A DNA stretch of 12,809 nucleotides from an uncultured Clostridia bacterium (GCA_905210525.1 CAJLXE010000029.1:1-12809), one strand, 5' to 3'. Numbered from the stretch's first letter, positions 1-7,355 are shown. The notes: generated from the sequence alone by a model not told the origin. Program-made: numbers and translations.

Positions 1-542
1 TGAGCGCCGAGCGCTACATTTATTCTCCCGCCGCAGGAATTATTGTAGTTTTTGAACAATTCCGCGCTTTCTTTCAGCTTTTTACAGTCCGCATCGGAAA
101 TTCCCGAGACGCTTCTGTGCAGAACCGCTCTCAGACCTGCCTCTTCAACAGCTCTTGCCGCCGATTCCATAAAGAAATAGCTGTCCGCATGAGTTGTTAT
201 TCCCGAACGTATAAATTCAATGTATGCAAGCTTATTGAACCAATACACCGCCTCTGCCGTAAGCTTGTCCTCCGCCGGAAATATTTTCTTAAACAGCCAG
301 TCCTGCAAATTCATATCATTGCCGTAATTTCTCAGAAACGTCATTGCCGAATGTGTATGCGTATTTATAAGACCGGGCATTGCAATCATTCCCTTACCGT
401 CTATTACATTTTCATCCTCCGGAACAGCTTCTCCCGCATTTATTATTTTTTCTATAATATTATCTTTTATAAGCAAAGACGCACCGTATAATATGTCATT
501 TGCACTGTCTGACGTTATTATATCAACATTTTTTATAAGCAT
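1..542 (-). CDS. Amidohydrolase, MtaD/SAH-deaminase-like (N-terminal part, cut by window edge)
   Basis: This is a metal-dependent amidohydrolase, closest in appearance to the 5-methylthioadenosine/S-adenosylhomocysteine deaminase (MtaD) and chlorohydrolase branch, which deaminates purine nucleosides in the cytoplasm. About 180 residues are present and the frame is still open at base 1. The N-terminal beta-sandwich half opens with MLIKNVDIITSD. It is followed by the barrel's first metal motif, PGLINTHTHSAMTFLRNYG, with the zinc-binding His pair at residues 62 and 64, and then NLQDWL and an IFPAE segment typical of this branch. GITTHADSYFF gives the next strand. The ATG at 540-542 has an AAAGGA site about 11 bases upstream (554-559), a slightly long spacing. 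It follows the oxidoreductase gene by 96 bases that contain a strong hairpin, so it may be read only partly from that operon. Family assignment is firm; the exact substrate cannot be set because the C-terminal half is missing. Confidence 0.88.
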   Translation of the reverse strand, partial: MLIKNVDIITSDSANDILYGASLLIKDNIIEKIINAGEAVPEDENVIDGKGMIAMPGLINTHTHSAMTFLRNYGNDMNLQDWLFKKIFPAEDKLTAEAVYWFNKLAYIEFIRSGITTHADSYFFMESAARAVEEAGLRAVLHRSVSGISDADCKKLKESAELFKNYNNSCGGRINVALGA

Positions 543-570
543 ATGCTTTTATTTCCTTTATAAAATATAT

Positions 571-603
571 CGCAACACCCGACAAATTCATCCGGGTGTT
601 GCG
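571..603 (-). terminator. Intercistronic hairpin, probable rho-independent terminator or attenuator
   Basis: Perfect 11-bp inverted repeat: CGCAACACCCG at 571-581 and CGGGTGTTGCG at 593-603, with an 11-base loop. On the minus strand it lies 35 bases after the oxidoreductase stop and is followed by ATATATTTTAT. That tail is U-rich but interrupted, which makes a weak-to-moderate terminator. The ribosome binding site of the next gene begins only about 11 bases later, so no room remains for a separate promoter after it. It may therefore attenuate or stabilise a longer transcript rather than end it fully. Confidence 0.7.
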
Positions 604-638
604 CAAATTTAAGTCCGATTTCAAAAAGGTTCCGGGAT

Positions 639-1700
639 TTATCCTATAACAACCTCGTGACCCGTCTTTGAGGATTCGTATATTCCCATAAGTATCTGCA
701 TAAGAACAACGCCGTCCTCGGCAGTACTGATGCAAGGCTTATGGTTCTTTACGCAATCTACAAAGTGATTTATTTCCTGAATAAACATTACGTCAAAATC
801 GGGAGACGTATCGCCCGCAATCTCAACGTTTGTCATGAAACCGTTCATTTCCGTATAAAGTTTAAGGTTGTTTACAAGCTTTGCGCCGCCCTTGGTTCCG
901 AATATTTCTATCGCGTTTCTTTCCTCGGAATTAAGGCAGAAGCTCGTTTCTATATTGAGAACAGCGCCGTTATCAAATCTTACAAGCGCAACCGCAAGAT
1001 CCTCAACATCGCATATTTTCTTATTGTCTGTGCTTGACGGCGTGTAATCTCCGGATGTCTTTATATTGCTTCTGTTGAAAAGCTTCTGGAACGTTGCGCC
1101 GTAAACCGAAACAGGCTTCGGGCAGCCCATTATGTAACGCACATAGTCTATAACATGTACGCCGAGATCTATCAGGCAGCCGCCGCCCGATCTGCTCTTA
1201 TCCGAGAACCAACCGCCGGGATTTCCGTTTCTGCGTATGTACTGAGCCTTTGAATAGTATATTTCACCGAATGTGCCCGCATTTGCAAAATCCTTCATTA
1301 CCTTGCAGTCATTACCGTATCTGCGCACAAATCCGAGCATAAGGAGTCTGCCGTTCTTATCTGCGGCTTCTTTCATTCTTTTTGCGTCCTCCACGCTTAC
1401 AGACATAGGCTTTTCGCAGATTACGTCCTTACCCGCATTAAGCGCCTTTATTGTGCACTCCGCATGAGCGGAATTCCATGTGCATACGCTTACAGCATTT
1501 ATTTCGGGCAGTTCCGCAAGCATTTTGTCCTCGTCCGTATAAAGACGGGTAACGCCGTACTTTTCTCCCATATATTTAAGTCTTTCCGGATTTATATCGC
1601 AGAAAGCGTAAACCTCAGCGTCCGGATTCTGCAAATATCCCTTAAGATGCATCTGTGCTATATTGCCGACTCCGACAATCGCAATTTTAACTTTATCCAT
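639..1700 (-). CDS. Gfo/Idh/MocA-family NAD(P)-dependent oxidoreductase
   Basis: A cytoplasmic sugar or polyol dehydrogenase of the glucose-fructose oxidoreductase / inositol dehydrogenase family, 353 residues, the usual length. The Rossmann motif GVGNIA lies at residues 10-15. An acidic residue, D35, ends the second strand (YAFCD), which favours NAD over NADP. The family's CEKP motif is at 95-98, with catalytic Lys97. The C-terminal domain carries GGGCLIDLGVHVIDYVRY at 172-189, with the conserved Asp178 and His182. The ATG at 1698-1700 has AAAAGGAGAC at 1706-1715, an excellent site. It is the fourth gene of the operon, 41 bases after the rhamnosidase stop. The substrate is not readable from sequence. 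Candidates are the free deoxy-sugar released upstream (rhamnose, fucose, L-galactose), an inositol, or a glycoside oxidised at C3. Confidence 0.93.
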   Translation of the reverse strand: MDKVKIAIVGVGNIAQMHLKGYLQNPDAEVYAFCDINPERLKYMGEKYGVTRLYTDEDKMLAELPEINAVSVCTWNSAHAECTIKALNAGKDVICEKPMSVSVEDAKRMKEAADKNGRLLMLGFVRRYGNDCKVMKDFANAGTFGEIYYSKAQYIRRNGNPGGWFSDKSRSGGGCLIDLGVHVIDYVRYIMGCPKPVSVYGATFQKLFNRSNIKTSGDYTPSSTDNKKICDVEDLAVALVRFDNGAVLNIETSFCLNSEERNAIEIFGTKGGAKLVNNLKLYTEMNGFMTNVEIAGDTSPDFDVMFIQEINHFVDCVKNHKPCISTAEDGVVLMQILMGIYESSKTGHEVVIG

Positions 1701-1705
1701 ATTTT

Positions 1706-1715
1706 GTCTCCTTTT
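1706..1715 (-). promoter_or_regulatory. Ribosome binding site of the oxidoreductase gene
   Basis: The minus strand reads AAAAGGAGAC, 5 bases before the ATG at 1700, with the GGAG core about 7 bases away. This fixes the start of the dehydrogenase. Confidence 0.8.
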
Positions 1716-1741
1716 AAATATTTTATATTTACACTGCCGTA

Positions 1742-3922
1742 TCAGCCGTCAACATCCGAAAAAAACAGATATTTTCCGGGCTTTACGCAGTGCGTTTTAC
1801 CTTTTATTGTTATTCGGGCTTCAACAGGCGTATCGATTTCATAACGAATATAGTTTTCCTGTTTTTCCCATCTCGAACGGATCCGTCCGTGACGCGTTTC
1901 TATCTCAGCTTCAAGCATACCGAGTCTCGTATCGGTATGAGGCTCAACCGCAATCCTCTCATATCCGGGCGAGTCTTCGATAATTTTAATACCCGCGGCA
2001 ACATTATACACCCAGCCGAGCACCGCACCGTATGCGTAATGATTGAATGAATTCATTTGGCTGTTCCAGAATGTGCCGTCCTCCGTTATGCCGTCCCAAT
2101 GCTCCCATACGGTTGTAGCTCCTTTCGTAACCGGATACAGCCATGACGGATACTTCGTTCTGAGAAGCAGGTCATAAGCAAGCTTTGTATATCCGTTATC
2201 GGAAAGCACGTACAAAAGATACGGTGTTCCCACAAAACCCGTCTCAAGATGTCCGCCGCAATCGCGTATCATTTCCGCAAGCTTATCCGCCGCCGCATGA
2301 ATATCGTCCGTAAGCCCGAAATGCGCCGCAAGAACACATTCGGTCTGTGTTTTGAATTCCGAGAATTCATTTCGGAACGCGGCATGAATGCGTCCGAGCA
2401 GTTCTTCATACGCTTTCACGTCTTTGCCGAGCACACGCCCTGCCTTTACCACAAGCTCTGTTGAATATGCATAAAATGCCGACGCTATGAAATCATCTCT
2501 CGATGAGCCCCTATAACTCCCGAACGGAGCGTCAGGCGCAAGCCAGTCTCCGAAGTGGGTACCGCCAAACCAAAGATTTTCCCTTGTCGTGTGCGCCGTA
2601 ATATAATCCACCCATTTTTTCATGCACGGAAACTGTTTCTCAAGAATTTCCCTGTTCCCGTAAGCCATATAAACTTCCCACGGACATATTGTCGCCGCGT
2701 CGCCCCACGCCGCGCTGCTCTTGTCGTTGTGATATACTGCAGGAATTACATGATCCAACATTCCGTCGTCTTTTTGGGCTGCCGACATATCCGCAAGCCA
2801 TTTCGCAAAGAATTTTTCAACGTCAAAATTAATGCAAGCAGTTTTCGCAAACACCTGTGCATCACCCGTCCAGCCGAGTCTCTCGTCTCTCTGAGGACAA
2901 TCCGTGGGCACATCAAGGAAGTTGCACCTCTGTCCCCAGACGGCATTTTCAAAGAACCTGTTGAGCATATCGTTGTCCGAAACGAGCCGTCCCGTGCGCT
3001 TTATATCGGAATATACCGTAACTGCTGCAAAATTTTCCGCTTTTGCACATTCCGCGCCGCCCGGAAAGCTGTCTATTCTTACATAACGGAATCCGTAAAA
3101 CGTAAGCTTAGGCTTATATGTCTGAAAACCGTCTTTGCATATGTAAACATAATTCGCCTTTGCGCGGCGGTAGTTTTTATTATAAAAATTGCCGTCGCTG
3201 TCAAGAACCTCACCGTGCGAAAGCTGTACCCTTTCTCCGCTTTGAGCGGTAAGGCTTACTTCCACATATCCCGTCACTTCCTGACCGAAATCAATCACTC
3301 TTTCACCGTTCGGCGTTGTGAATATTCTCGCCGGAAATACTCTTTCCTGTTCTTTTATTATCTCGCCCTCCTGCGGTATAAGCGTATCCGTCGGGCCGTC
3401 AAACACTGCAACCCGGTATTTCTTATCCGCTCTGAAAGATGCATCGAACGTTTCTCCGTGATATATTTCCGAGTACCTCACTCCGCTTTCTTTCACGGTC
3501 CAGCTTTCATCCGATACTATCACTGACAAAGAGCCGTCCTCATAAACAGTTTCTATCTGCGCAATCATGCCTGCCGGAGAAGCCTCATATCCCGGCATGG
3601 AGCTTCTTTTCCAGCCGTTTCCTACAGTTACGGATAAAAAGTTCGTCTCTTCAAGCATTTGGGTTATATCGTATTCCTGATACTGAAGTCTGTGTCTGTA
3701 AGACGTCCAGCCCGGAGCAAGAATATATTCGCCTATTCTTTTTCCGTTCAAACGCGCTTCATATACTCCGAGAGCCGTAATATAAAGCTTTGCAGATATT
3801 ACTCTGCCGCGGCTGTTATATTCTATGTCGCTGGTATAGAACTTCTTTTCAAACTCGGGACAAACATCATGCATAGGTTCTTCGGGCTTTATCCACTTTG
3901 CAATCCATTTTATATTTTCCAT
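1742..3922 (-). CDS. GH78 alpha-L-rhamnosidase, cytoplasmic
   Basis: Inverting exo-glycosidase that removes terminal alpha-L-rhamnose from plant flavonoid glycosides or pectic oligosaccharides. It has 726 residues. The order is an N-terminal carbohydrate-binding-like jelly roll with ARLNGKRIGEYILAPGWT at 56-73, a second beta domain (to about 300), the (alpha/alpha)6 catalytic barrel from about 310, and a C-terminal beta-sandwich. The hallmark DVPTDCPQRDERLGWTGDAQ spans 337-356; Glu347 in RDERLGW aligns with the general acid of characterised GH78 enzymes. VWEHWDG at 605-611 supplies the general base, Glu607. SFNHYAYGAVLGWVY is also typical. There is no signal peptide or anchor, so the substrate must enter the cell first. 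The start has GGAGGA at 3931-3936, 8 bases before the ATG. Both catalytic residues are intact, so it should be active. Confidence 0.95.
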   Translation of the reverse strand: MENIKWIAKWIKPEEPMHDVCPEFEKKFYTSDIEYNSRGRVISAKLYITALGVYEARLNGKRIGEYILAPGWTSYRHRLQYQEYDITQMLEETNFLSVTVGNGWKRSSMPGYEASPAGMIAQIETVYEDGSLSVIVSDESWTVKESGVRYSEIYHGETFDASFRADKKYRVAVFDGPTDTLIPQEGEIIKEQERVFPARIFTTPNGERVIDFGQEVTGYVEVSLTAQSGERVQLSHGEVLDSDGNFYNKNYRRAKANYVYICKDGFQTYKPKLTFYGFRYVRIDSFPGGAECAKAENFAAVTVYSDIKRTGRLVSDNDMLNRFFENAVWGQRCNFLDVPTDCPQRDERLGWTGDAQVFAKTACINFDVEKFFAKWLADMSAAQKDDGMLDHVIPAVYHNDKSSAAWGDAATICPWEVYMAYGNREILEKQFPCMKKWVDYITAHTTRENLWFGGTHFGDWLAPDAPFGSYRGSSRDDFIASAFYAYSTELVVKAGRVLGKDVKAYEELLGRIHAAFRNEFSEFKTQTECVLAAHFGLTDDIHAAADKLAEMIRDCGGHLETGFVGTPYLLYVLSDNGYTKLAYDLLLRTKYPSWLYPVTKGATTVWEHWDGITEDGTFWNSQMNSFNHYAYGAVLGWVYNVAAGIKIIEDSPGYERIAVEPHTDTRLGMLEAEIETRHGRIRSRWEKQENYIRYEIDTPVEARITIKGKTHCVKPGKYLFFSDVDG

Positions 3923-3955
3923 TACGATTATCCTCCGGATAATTCAGCCGCAAAT

Positions 3956-4810
3956 TTACTCTGCCATAATACCGCTCAGGTAATCAAAAGCTGTCTTTAT
4001 ATCCTTTTCCGGCGTATCTCCGACTTCGCGCTCTATTGTGAGAAAGCCCTTGTAGCCTATATCCTCAAGAGCTTTGAGGTATTCTCTGAACGGTACGCTA
4101 CCGCTTCCGAGCGGAACCTCTTCAAAATATCTCTGCGCGCTTATTTCCGCAGGAATCGGGTGTACAACTCCGTAAATATATTCCGGAACACCTTTAACAA
4201 GCATTACGCCGTCCTTTGCGTGAGTATGAACTATGTAATCACGAAGATTATACACTGCTTTTACCGGATCGTCGCCCGTTACCATTACAAGGTTTGCAGG
4301 GTCAAGATTCACGCCTACTCCGCGCGAATTAAGAGAATCCAAAAATTCCTTGAGCACAGCGGACGTTTCGGGACCCGTTTCAACCGCAAAATGAGAGCCT
4401 ATGCTGTCGGCATATTCGGCAAGCTCGCGGCAAGCGTCCTGCATTACTTTATATCTCTCGTGATTCTTATCAGACGGAACAACGCCTATGTGTGTAGTCA
4501 CTATATCCGTACCGAGGTCCTTTGCAAGATCCAGTATGCGTTTCGATTTTTCTATAAGCGCGGGATTCTGTTCCTTATTGCCGAAGCCTTTTCCGAGATC
4601 TCCGCATATCGCCGAGAAACAAAGACCGTTTGATTTAACTGTGTCAAGAAGCTCCTTACGCGCCTCGGCATTCATATTTTCGGGTGCGTGTTCACCGCTC
4701 GTGGCATACATCTGTATTCCGGCAGCCCCCATCGCGGCTGCCTTTTTTATTGCGGACAAAGTGTCCGTACAAAACGATTCAATTATAACTCCTATCGGAA
4801 AGCGATACAT
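3956..4810 (-). CDS. Xylose-isomerase-like TIM-barrel protein (sugar phosphate isomerase/epimerase family)
   Basis: A 284-residue AP-endonuclease-2/xylose-isomerase-like barrel, normal length. It has the divalent-metal set expected of sugar isomerases and epimerases: Glu144 in FAVETGPE, Asp170 in VNLDPANL, His197 in HTHAKD, and Glu260 in LTIEREVG. His107 in TTHIGV is also conserved. The N-terminus begins with a barrel strand (PIGVIIESF) and lacks a leader peptide. The ATG is only 2 bases after the glycosidase stop, and its AAAGGAG site lies inside the end of that gene, so the two are tightly coupled in translation. The likely role is isomerising or epimerising the sugar freed by the neighbouring glycosidases. 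An alternative is elimination of a 3-keto-glycoside formed by the nearby oxidoreductase, as in C-glycoside-cleaving systems. The specific reaction is unknown. Confidence 0.9.
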   Translation of the reverse strand: MYRFPIGVIIESFCTDTLSAIKKAAAMGAAGIQMYATSGEHAPENMNAEARKELLDTVKSNGLCFSAICGDLGKGFGNKEQNPALIEKSKRILDLAKDLGTDIVTTHIGVVPSDKNHERYKVMQDACRELAEYADSIGSHFAVETGPETSAVLKEFLDSLNSRGVGVNLDPANLVMVTGDDPVKAVYNLRDYIVHTHAKDGVMLVKGVPEYIYGVVHPIPAEISAQRYFEEVPLGSGSVPFREYLKALEDIGYKGFLTIEREVGDTPEKDIKTAFDYLSGIMAE

Positions 4811-4812
4811 AT

Positions 4813-7095
4813 TTATTCTCCTTTATTTGATTTTATCCTTTTCAGAGCGCAGGTTCTTACTTCCTCATCACCCTGTTTCATTTCAATCTCCTCAACCTCA
4901 CCGTCCGGCATATACAGCATAAATCTTGTATCTCTCAGTGCAACTATATTCACCGTGCAGGTATCCGACTCCCACTTTACCGAAACCTCGGTTCCACAGC
5001 GGGTACGAAGTCCCTTTATACTGCCTTTATTCCATTTCTCGGGCAGCGCAGGCAGGATATCCGTTCTTGTGCCCGAAGAGAATACAAGCATTTCCATCAC
5101 CGCCGAAGGCCAACCTATATTTGCGTCTATCTGGAACGGAGCATACTGCATTGTAAGCGTAAGTCCGGAGCCTCTCCAGTCGTTATGATTGGTAAAGAGG
5201 TTCGCCATAATGCTTGTCTTTGCGATTATATTGAGACTTCTCAGCGCAAGTTCTCCGTCGCCGGTTCTTGCCGCCATGTTTGCGTTCTGTATAAGCGACC
5301 AGCTTGTCTGGCAGTCCGCACCGACAGTAAGCCTGCGTATGCCGCCTTCTCTGTAAACAGCATCCGTTTCGCGGCTTTCGCGTACACGTTCAAAGCCCGG
5401 AAACATCGGGTAAAGATGCGACTGATGTCTGTGTCTGTCGTTATCCGCGAAATCATCGCACAGCCACTCCCTCGGAGCACCGTATTCGTTTACTTTATAT
5501 TCCGGTGCATGATTTTTTATCCATCTGTAATCCTCCGCCTCATCTTCGGGTATAAGTCCCGTAATATCCGATGCGCAAAGCAGATTTGTACACAATTCTT
5601 TTATTATTGCAACATCCATTGCCGCGTCAACCGCCGACTGCACATTTTCCGCCCAATGTGTGGGAGTTCCTCTGTAGCAGGACGTCTGATTTTCGGGCGA
5701 TACGGACGGACATATATGCCATTCGTTCTCGCTTCTGATTATAAAATCTCTGTAAAAGAGAGCCGCCTCGCGCATAAAGGGAAGCGCCGTTTCGGCTAAG
5801 AATTTTTCGTCACGTGTAAATATATAATAATCATAGTAAAGCTGTGCAATCCAGCCCGCACCGCCTGTCCAGTTCACAATGTGCGGCGACATACACGTGT
5901 GCTTCATGCTGCCCGGAGCCGTCACGGCAGGCAAAAATATTCCGCGGCAACCGTATATCTTTGTTGCGTTCTCGCGCATATCGTCCATTGCGCCACTGTA
6001 ATAATCAAATACAGGCAACATAAGCTCGTCAAGATGCCCCGGCATACATTGCCAGTATATCATTTCGATATTTATATTCGCCATGTTGAAAGACCACATT
6101 GCATTGTATTCCGGACACCACAATCCCGTAAGCGAACACGGATATGCGTTTTCAGCCGTACCGCTTATAAACAGATACCGTCCGTAATCCCACATACGCT
6201 GTGTGAGGGCATTGGGCAGCTCGTCATCGTATGCAATATCAAGCAATTCTTCGTTTGAAAGATTAAAATTTGCGTCAGTGTCGTCAAGCTCGAACCTGCA
6301 ACGGCAGAAAAGCTCCCTGTGAACAGGCATATGCCTTGCAAAAAGCTCCTGATACGACGTCGGGAGCGCCGATATGTAATCCTTGAGCCTTCCCCACTCA
6401 GTCAGATGAGACCCACTGCAATAAACTCTTGCAATTACAAGCGCGGTTTCTCCGCGGATTACCCTTGCAACAACGCCGTGCTCGACTCCGTATATATCGC
6501 ACTTCAAAAAAATCCATTCTCCGTCGCATTGCACGGTCTGATTTTTTGCAAGAACATCAGAATCCTTATAAAAAGGAATATCCGGTTCATGAACGGATAC
6601 GTCTATAATGCTGTTTTTGTCACATTCTATAACAACAACGTCGTCCGCACGCGAAACAAAAGCACGTCTGATATAAGTTTTGCCGTCAATATCAAACTTT
6701 ACCCTGCCTTCTCCCGTTTCCATGTCAAGCTCGCGCGAATATTTTTTGAATATTCCGCTCATCGGAAGCTGTATATTTATATCAGCGGCAGGCATAATAT
6801 TCGGCAGCTGCGGTGCATAACCGCGCTGTATCAGCGCATCGCAAAGCATACCGTCCGCTTCCGGAAGCTTTCCGTCAAGTATTGCCTGCTGCATATGCGC
6901 AAGTACATCGCTTACATCCGGTATGGCAGGCTGAAAAGCTCCGCGCCACAATTCTGTATGTGTAAGAGTGATTTTCTCTCTGTGTATTCTGCCGTACATC
7001 ACCGCACCGTGAATACCGTTTCCCAACGGCGTACATTCACGCCAGTTGCCTCCGAAGCCGGACGCGGGATGCTTCATTCTGAAAATGCCGGACAT
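4813..7095 (-). CDS. GH95 family glycosidase (alpha-L-fucosidase or alpha-L-galactosidase-like)
   Basis: A 760-residue inverting exo-glycosidase, full length for the family. The N-terminal beta domain has HPASGFGGNW and ECTPLGNGIHGAVMYG, matching the usual PLGNG opening. The (alpha/alpha)6 barrel carries NINIEMIYW, whose Asn340 and Asn342 correspond to the water-activating asparagines. It also has PSVSPEN with Glu468 as general acid, HRHQSHLYPMFPG at 555-567, and QIDANIG with Asp657. There is no signal peptide, so it acts in the cytoplasm. Frame upstream stays open to a TTG at 7152 and an ATG at 7137, but only the ATG at 7093-7095 has a strong site (GCGGAGG, 7101-7107), and the family's N-terminus begins here. 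It is the first gene of the operon. Around the active site it departs from the common family sequence, so substrate (fucose, L-galactose or other) is open. Confidence 0.9.
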   Translation of the reverse strand: MSGIFRMKHPASGFGGNWRECTPLGNGIHGAVMYGRIHREKITLTHTELWRGAFQPAIPDVSDVLAHMQQAILDGKLPEADGMLCDALIQRGYAPQLPNIMPAADINIQLPMSGIFKKYSRELDMETGEGRVKFDIDGKTYIRRAFVSRADDVVVIECDKNSIIDVSVHEPDIPFYKDSDVLAKNQTVQCDGEWIFLKCDIYGVEHGVVARVIRGETALVIARVYCSGSHLTEWGRLKDYISALPTSYQELFARHMPVHRELFCRCRFELDDTDANFNLSNEELLDIAYDDELPNALTQRMWDYGRYLFISGTAENAYPCSLTGLWCPEYNAMWSFNMANINIEMIYWQCMPGHLDELMLPVFDYYSGAMDDMRENATKIYGCRGIFLPAVTAPGSMKHTCMSPHIVNWTGGAGWIAQLYYDYYIFTRDEKFLAETALPFMREAALFYRDFIIRSENEWHICPSVSPENQTSCYRGTPTHWAENVQSAVDAAMDVAIIKELCTNLLCASDITGLIPEDEAEDYRWIKNHAPEYKVNEYGAPREWLCDDFADNDRHRHQSHLYPMFPGFERVRESRETDAVYREGGIRRLTVGADCQTSWSLIQNANMAARTGDGELALRSLNIIAKTSIMANLFTNHNDWRGSGLTLTMQYAPFQIDANIGWPSAVMEMLVFSSGTRTDILPALPEKWNKGSIKGLRTRCGTEVSVKWESDTCTVNIVALRDTRFMLYMPDGEVEEIEMKQGDEEVRTCALKRIKSNKGE

Positions 7096-7100
7096 AATTT

Positions 7101-7107
7101 CCTCCGC
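7101..7107 (-). promoter_or_regulatory. Ribosome binding site that fixes the GH95 start
   Basis: GCGGAGG on the minus strand, 5 bases before the ATG at 7095. The upstream in-frame ATG (7137) and TTG (7152) have no such site, so the longer reading frame is not the likely product. Confidence 0.8.
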
Positions 7108-7111
7108 AAAT

Positions 7112-7193
7112 CCGATAAAATATTGTTTTAAACCCATATTGCGTGCGGACAAGCTATCACAGGGAAACGATCAATTACTACACATTTTATCGG
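7112..7193 (-). promoter_or_regulatory. Leader inverted repeat of the GH95 operon
   Basis: CCGATAAAAT at 7112-7121 is the exact reverse complement of ATTTTATCGG at 7184-7193. In the predicted minus-strand leader the arms are 10 bp, with a 62-base loop that nearly spans the leader. The downstream arm ends 4 bases before the ribosome binding site. Pairing could affect translation of the first gene, or the arms could be two DNA sites 72 bp apart. The repeat is directly visible; its function is inferred. Confidence 0.45.
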
Positions 7194-7216
7194 TATGATT
7201 TTAAATTAATTATACC
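7192..7216. promoter_or_regulatory. Imperfect palindrome over -10 box and transcription start (operator candidate)
   Basis: GGTATGATT (7192-7200) faces AATTATACC (7208-7216), 9-base arms with a single G/T mismatch, centred at 7204. It covers the TATAAT box at 7209-7214 and the predicted start near 7202, the position expected for a repressor site. No regulator gene is in the window, so the factor is unknown. Confidence 0.4.
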
Positions 7217-7238
7217 ATAAATACGATGTATAAATCAA
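7209..7238 (-). promoter_or_regulatory. Main promoter of the GH95-GH78 operon
   Basis: On the minus strand TTGATT (7233-7238, 4 of 6 to consensus) is followed after 18 bases by TATAAT (7209-7214, 6 of 6). TGG directly before the -10 gives an extended TGn element. Predicted start is near 7202, leaving a leader of about 107 bases. Confidence 0.75.
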
Positions 7239-7253
7239 TATGTAAATTTCAAA

Positions 7254-7282
7254 ATCACACATACTCCGCAAAATTGTGTCAA
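7254..7282 (-). promoter_or_regulatory. Possible second upstream promoter of the sugar operon
   Basis: On the minus strand a consensus TTGACA (7277-7282) is followed after 17 bases by TGTGAT (7254-7259), 4 of 6 to the -10 consensus. The weak -10 makes this tentative. Confidence 0.25.
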
Positions 7283-7325
7283 AATCGGCAATTTACGTAT
7301 TTTTTTATTTTATTCGGACAAAACT

Positions 7326-7355
7326 ATTTCATTTACCCTCAAAATGTGGTAAAAT
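7326..7355 (+). promoter_or_regulatory. Promoter of the ABC exporter gene
   Basis: TAAAAT at 7350-7355 (5 of 6) is preceded by TGG, an extended -10 of the same form as the opposite promoter. A weak -35, ATTTCA, lies 18 bases upstream. Predicted start is near 7362, about 60 bases before the ATG at 7422. Confidence 0.5.

Noticed and set aside
2555..3526. Long open frame on the plus strand (323 codons) opposite the rhamnosidase gene
   Set aside because: It lies fully inside the GH78 gene on the other strand, has no ribosome binding site or recognisable domain, and its composition is that of a reversed coding frame.
3659..4633. Plus-strand open frame of 324 codons opposite the GH78 and isomerase genes
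   Set aside because: It spans two well-supported minus-strand genes and their gap, and its translation has no known motif.
6319..7131. Plus-strand open frame of 270 codons opposite the GH95 gene
   Set aside because: It is a shadow of the GH95 gene; the opposite strand has all catalytic motifs and a strong start site.
7096..7152. Upstream extension of the GH95 protein to TTG 7152 or ATG 7137
   Set aside because: No ribosome binding site precedes either codon, while GCGGAGG precedes ATG 7095 and the family N-terminus aligns there.
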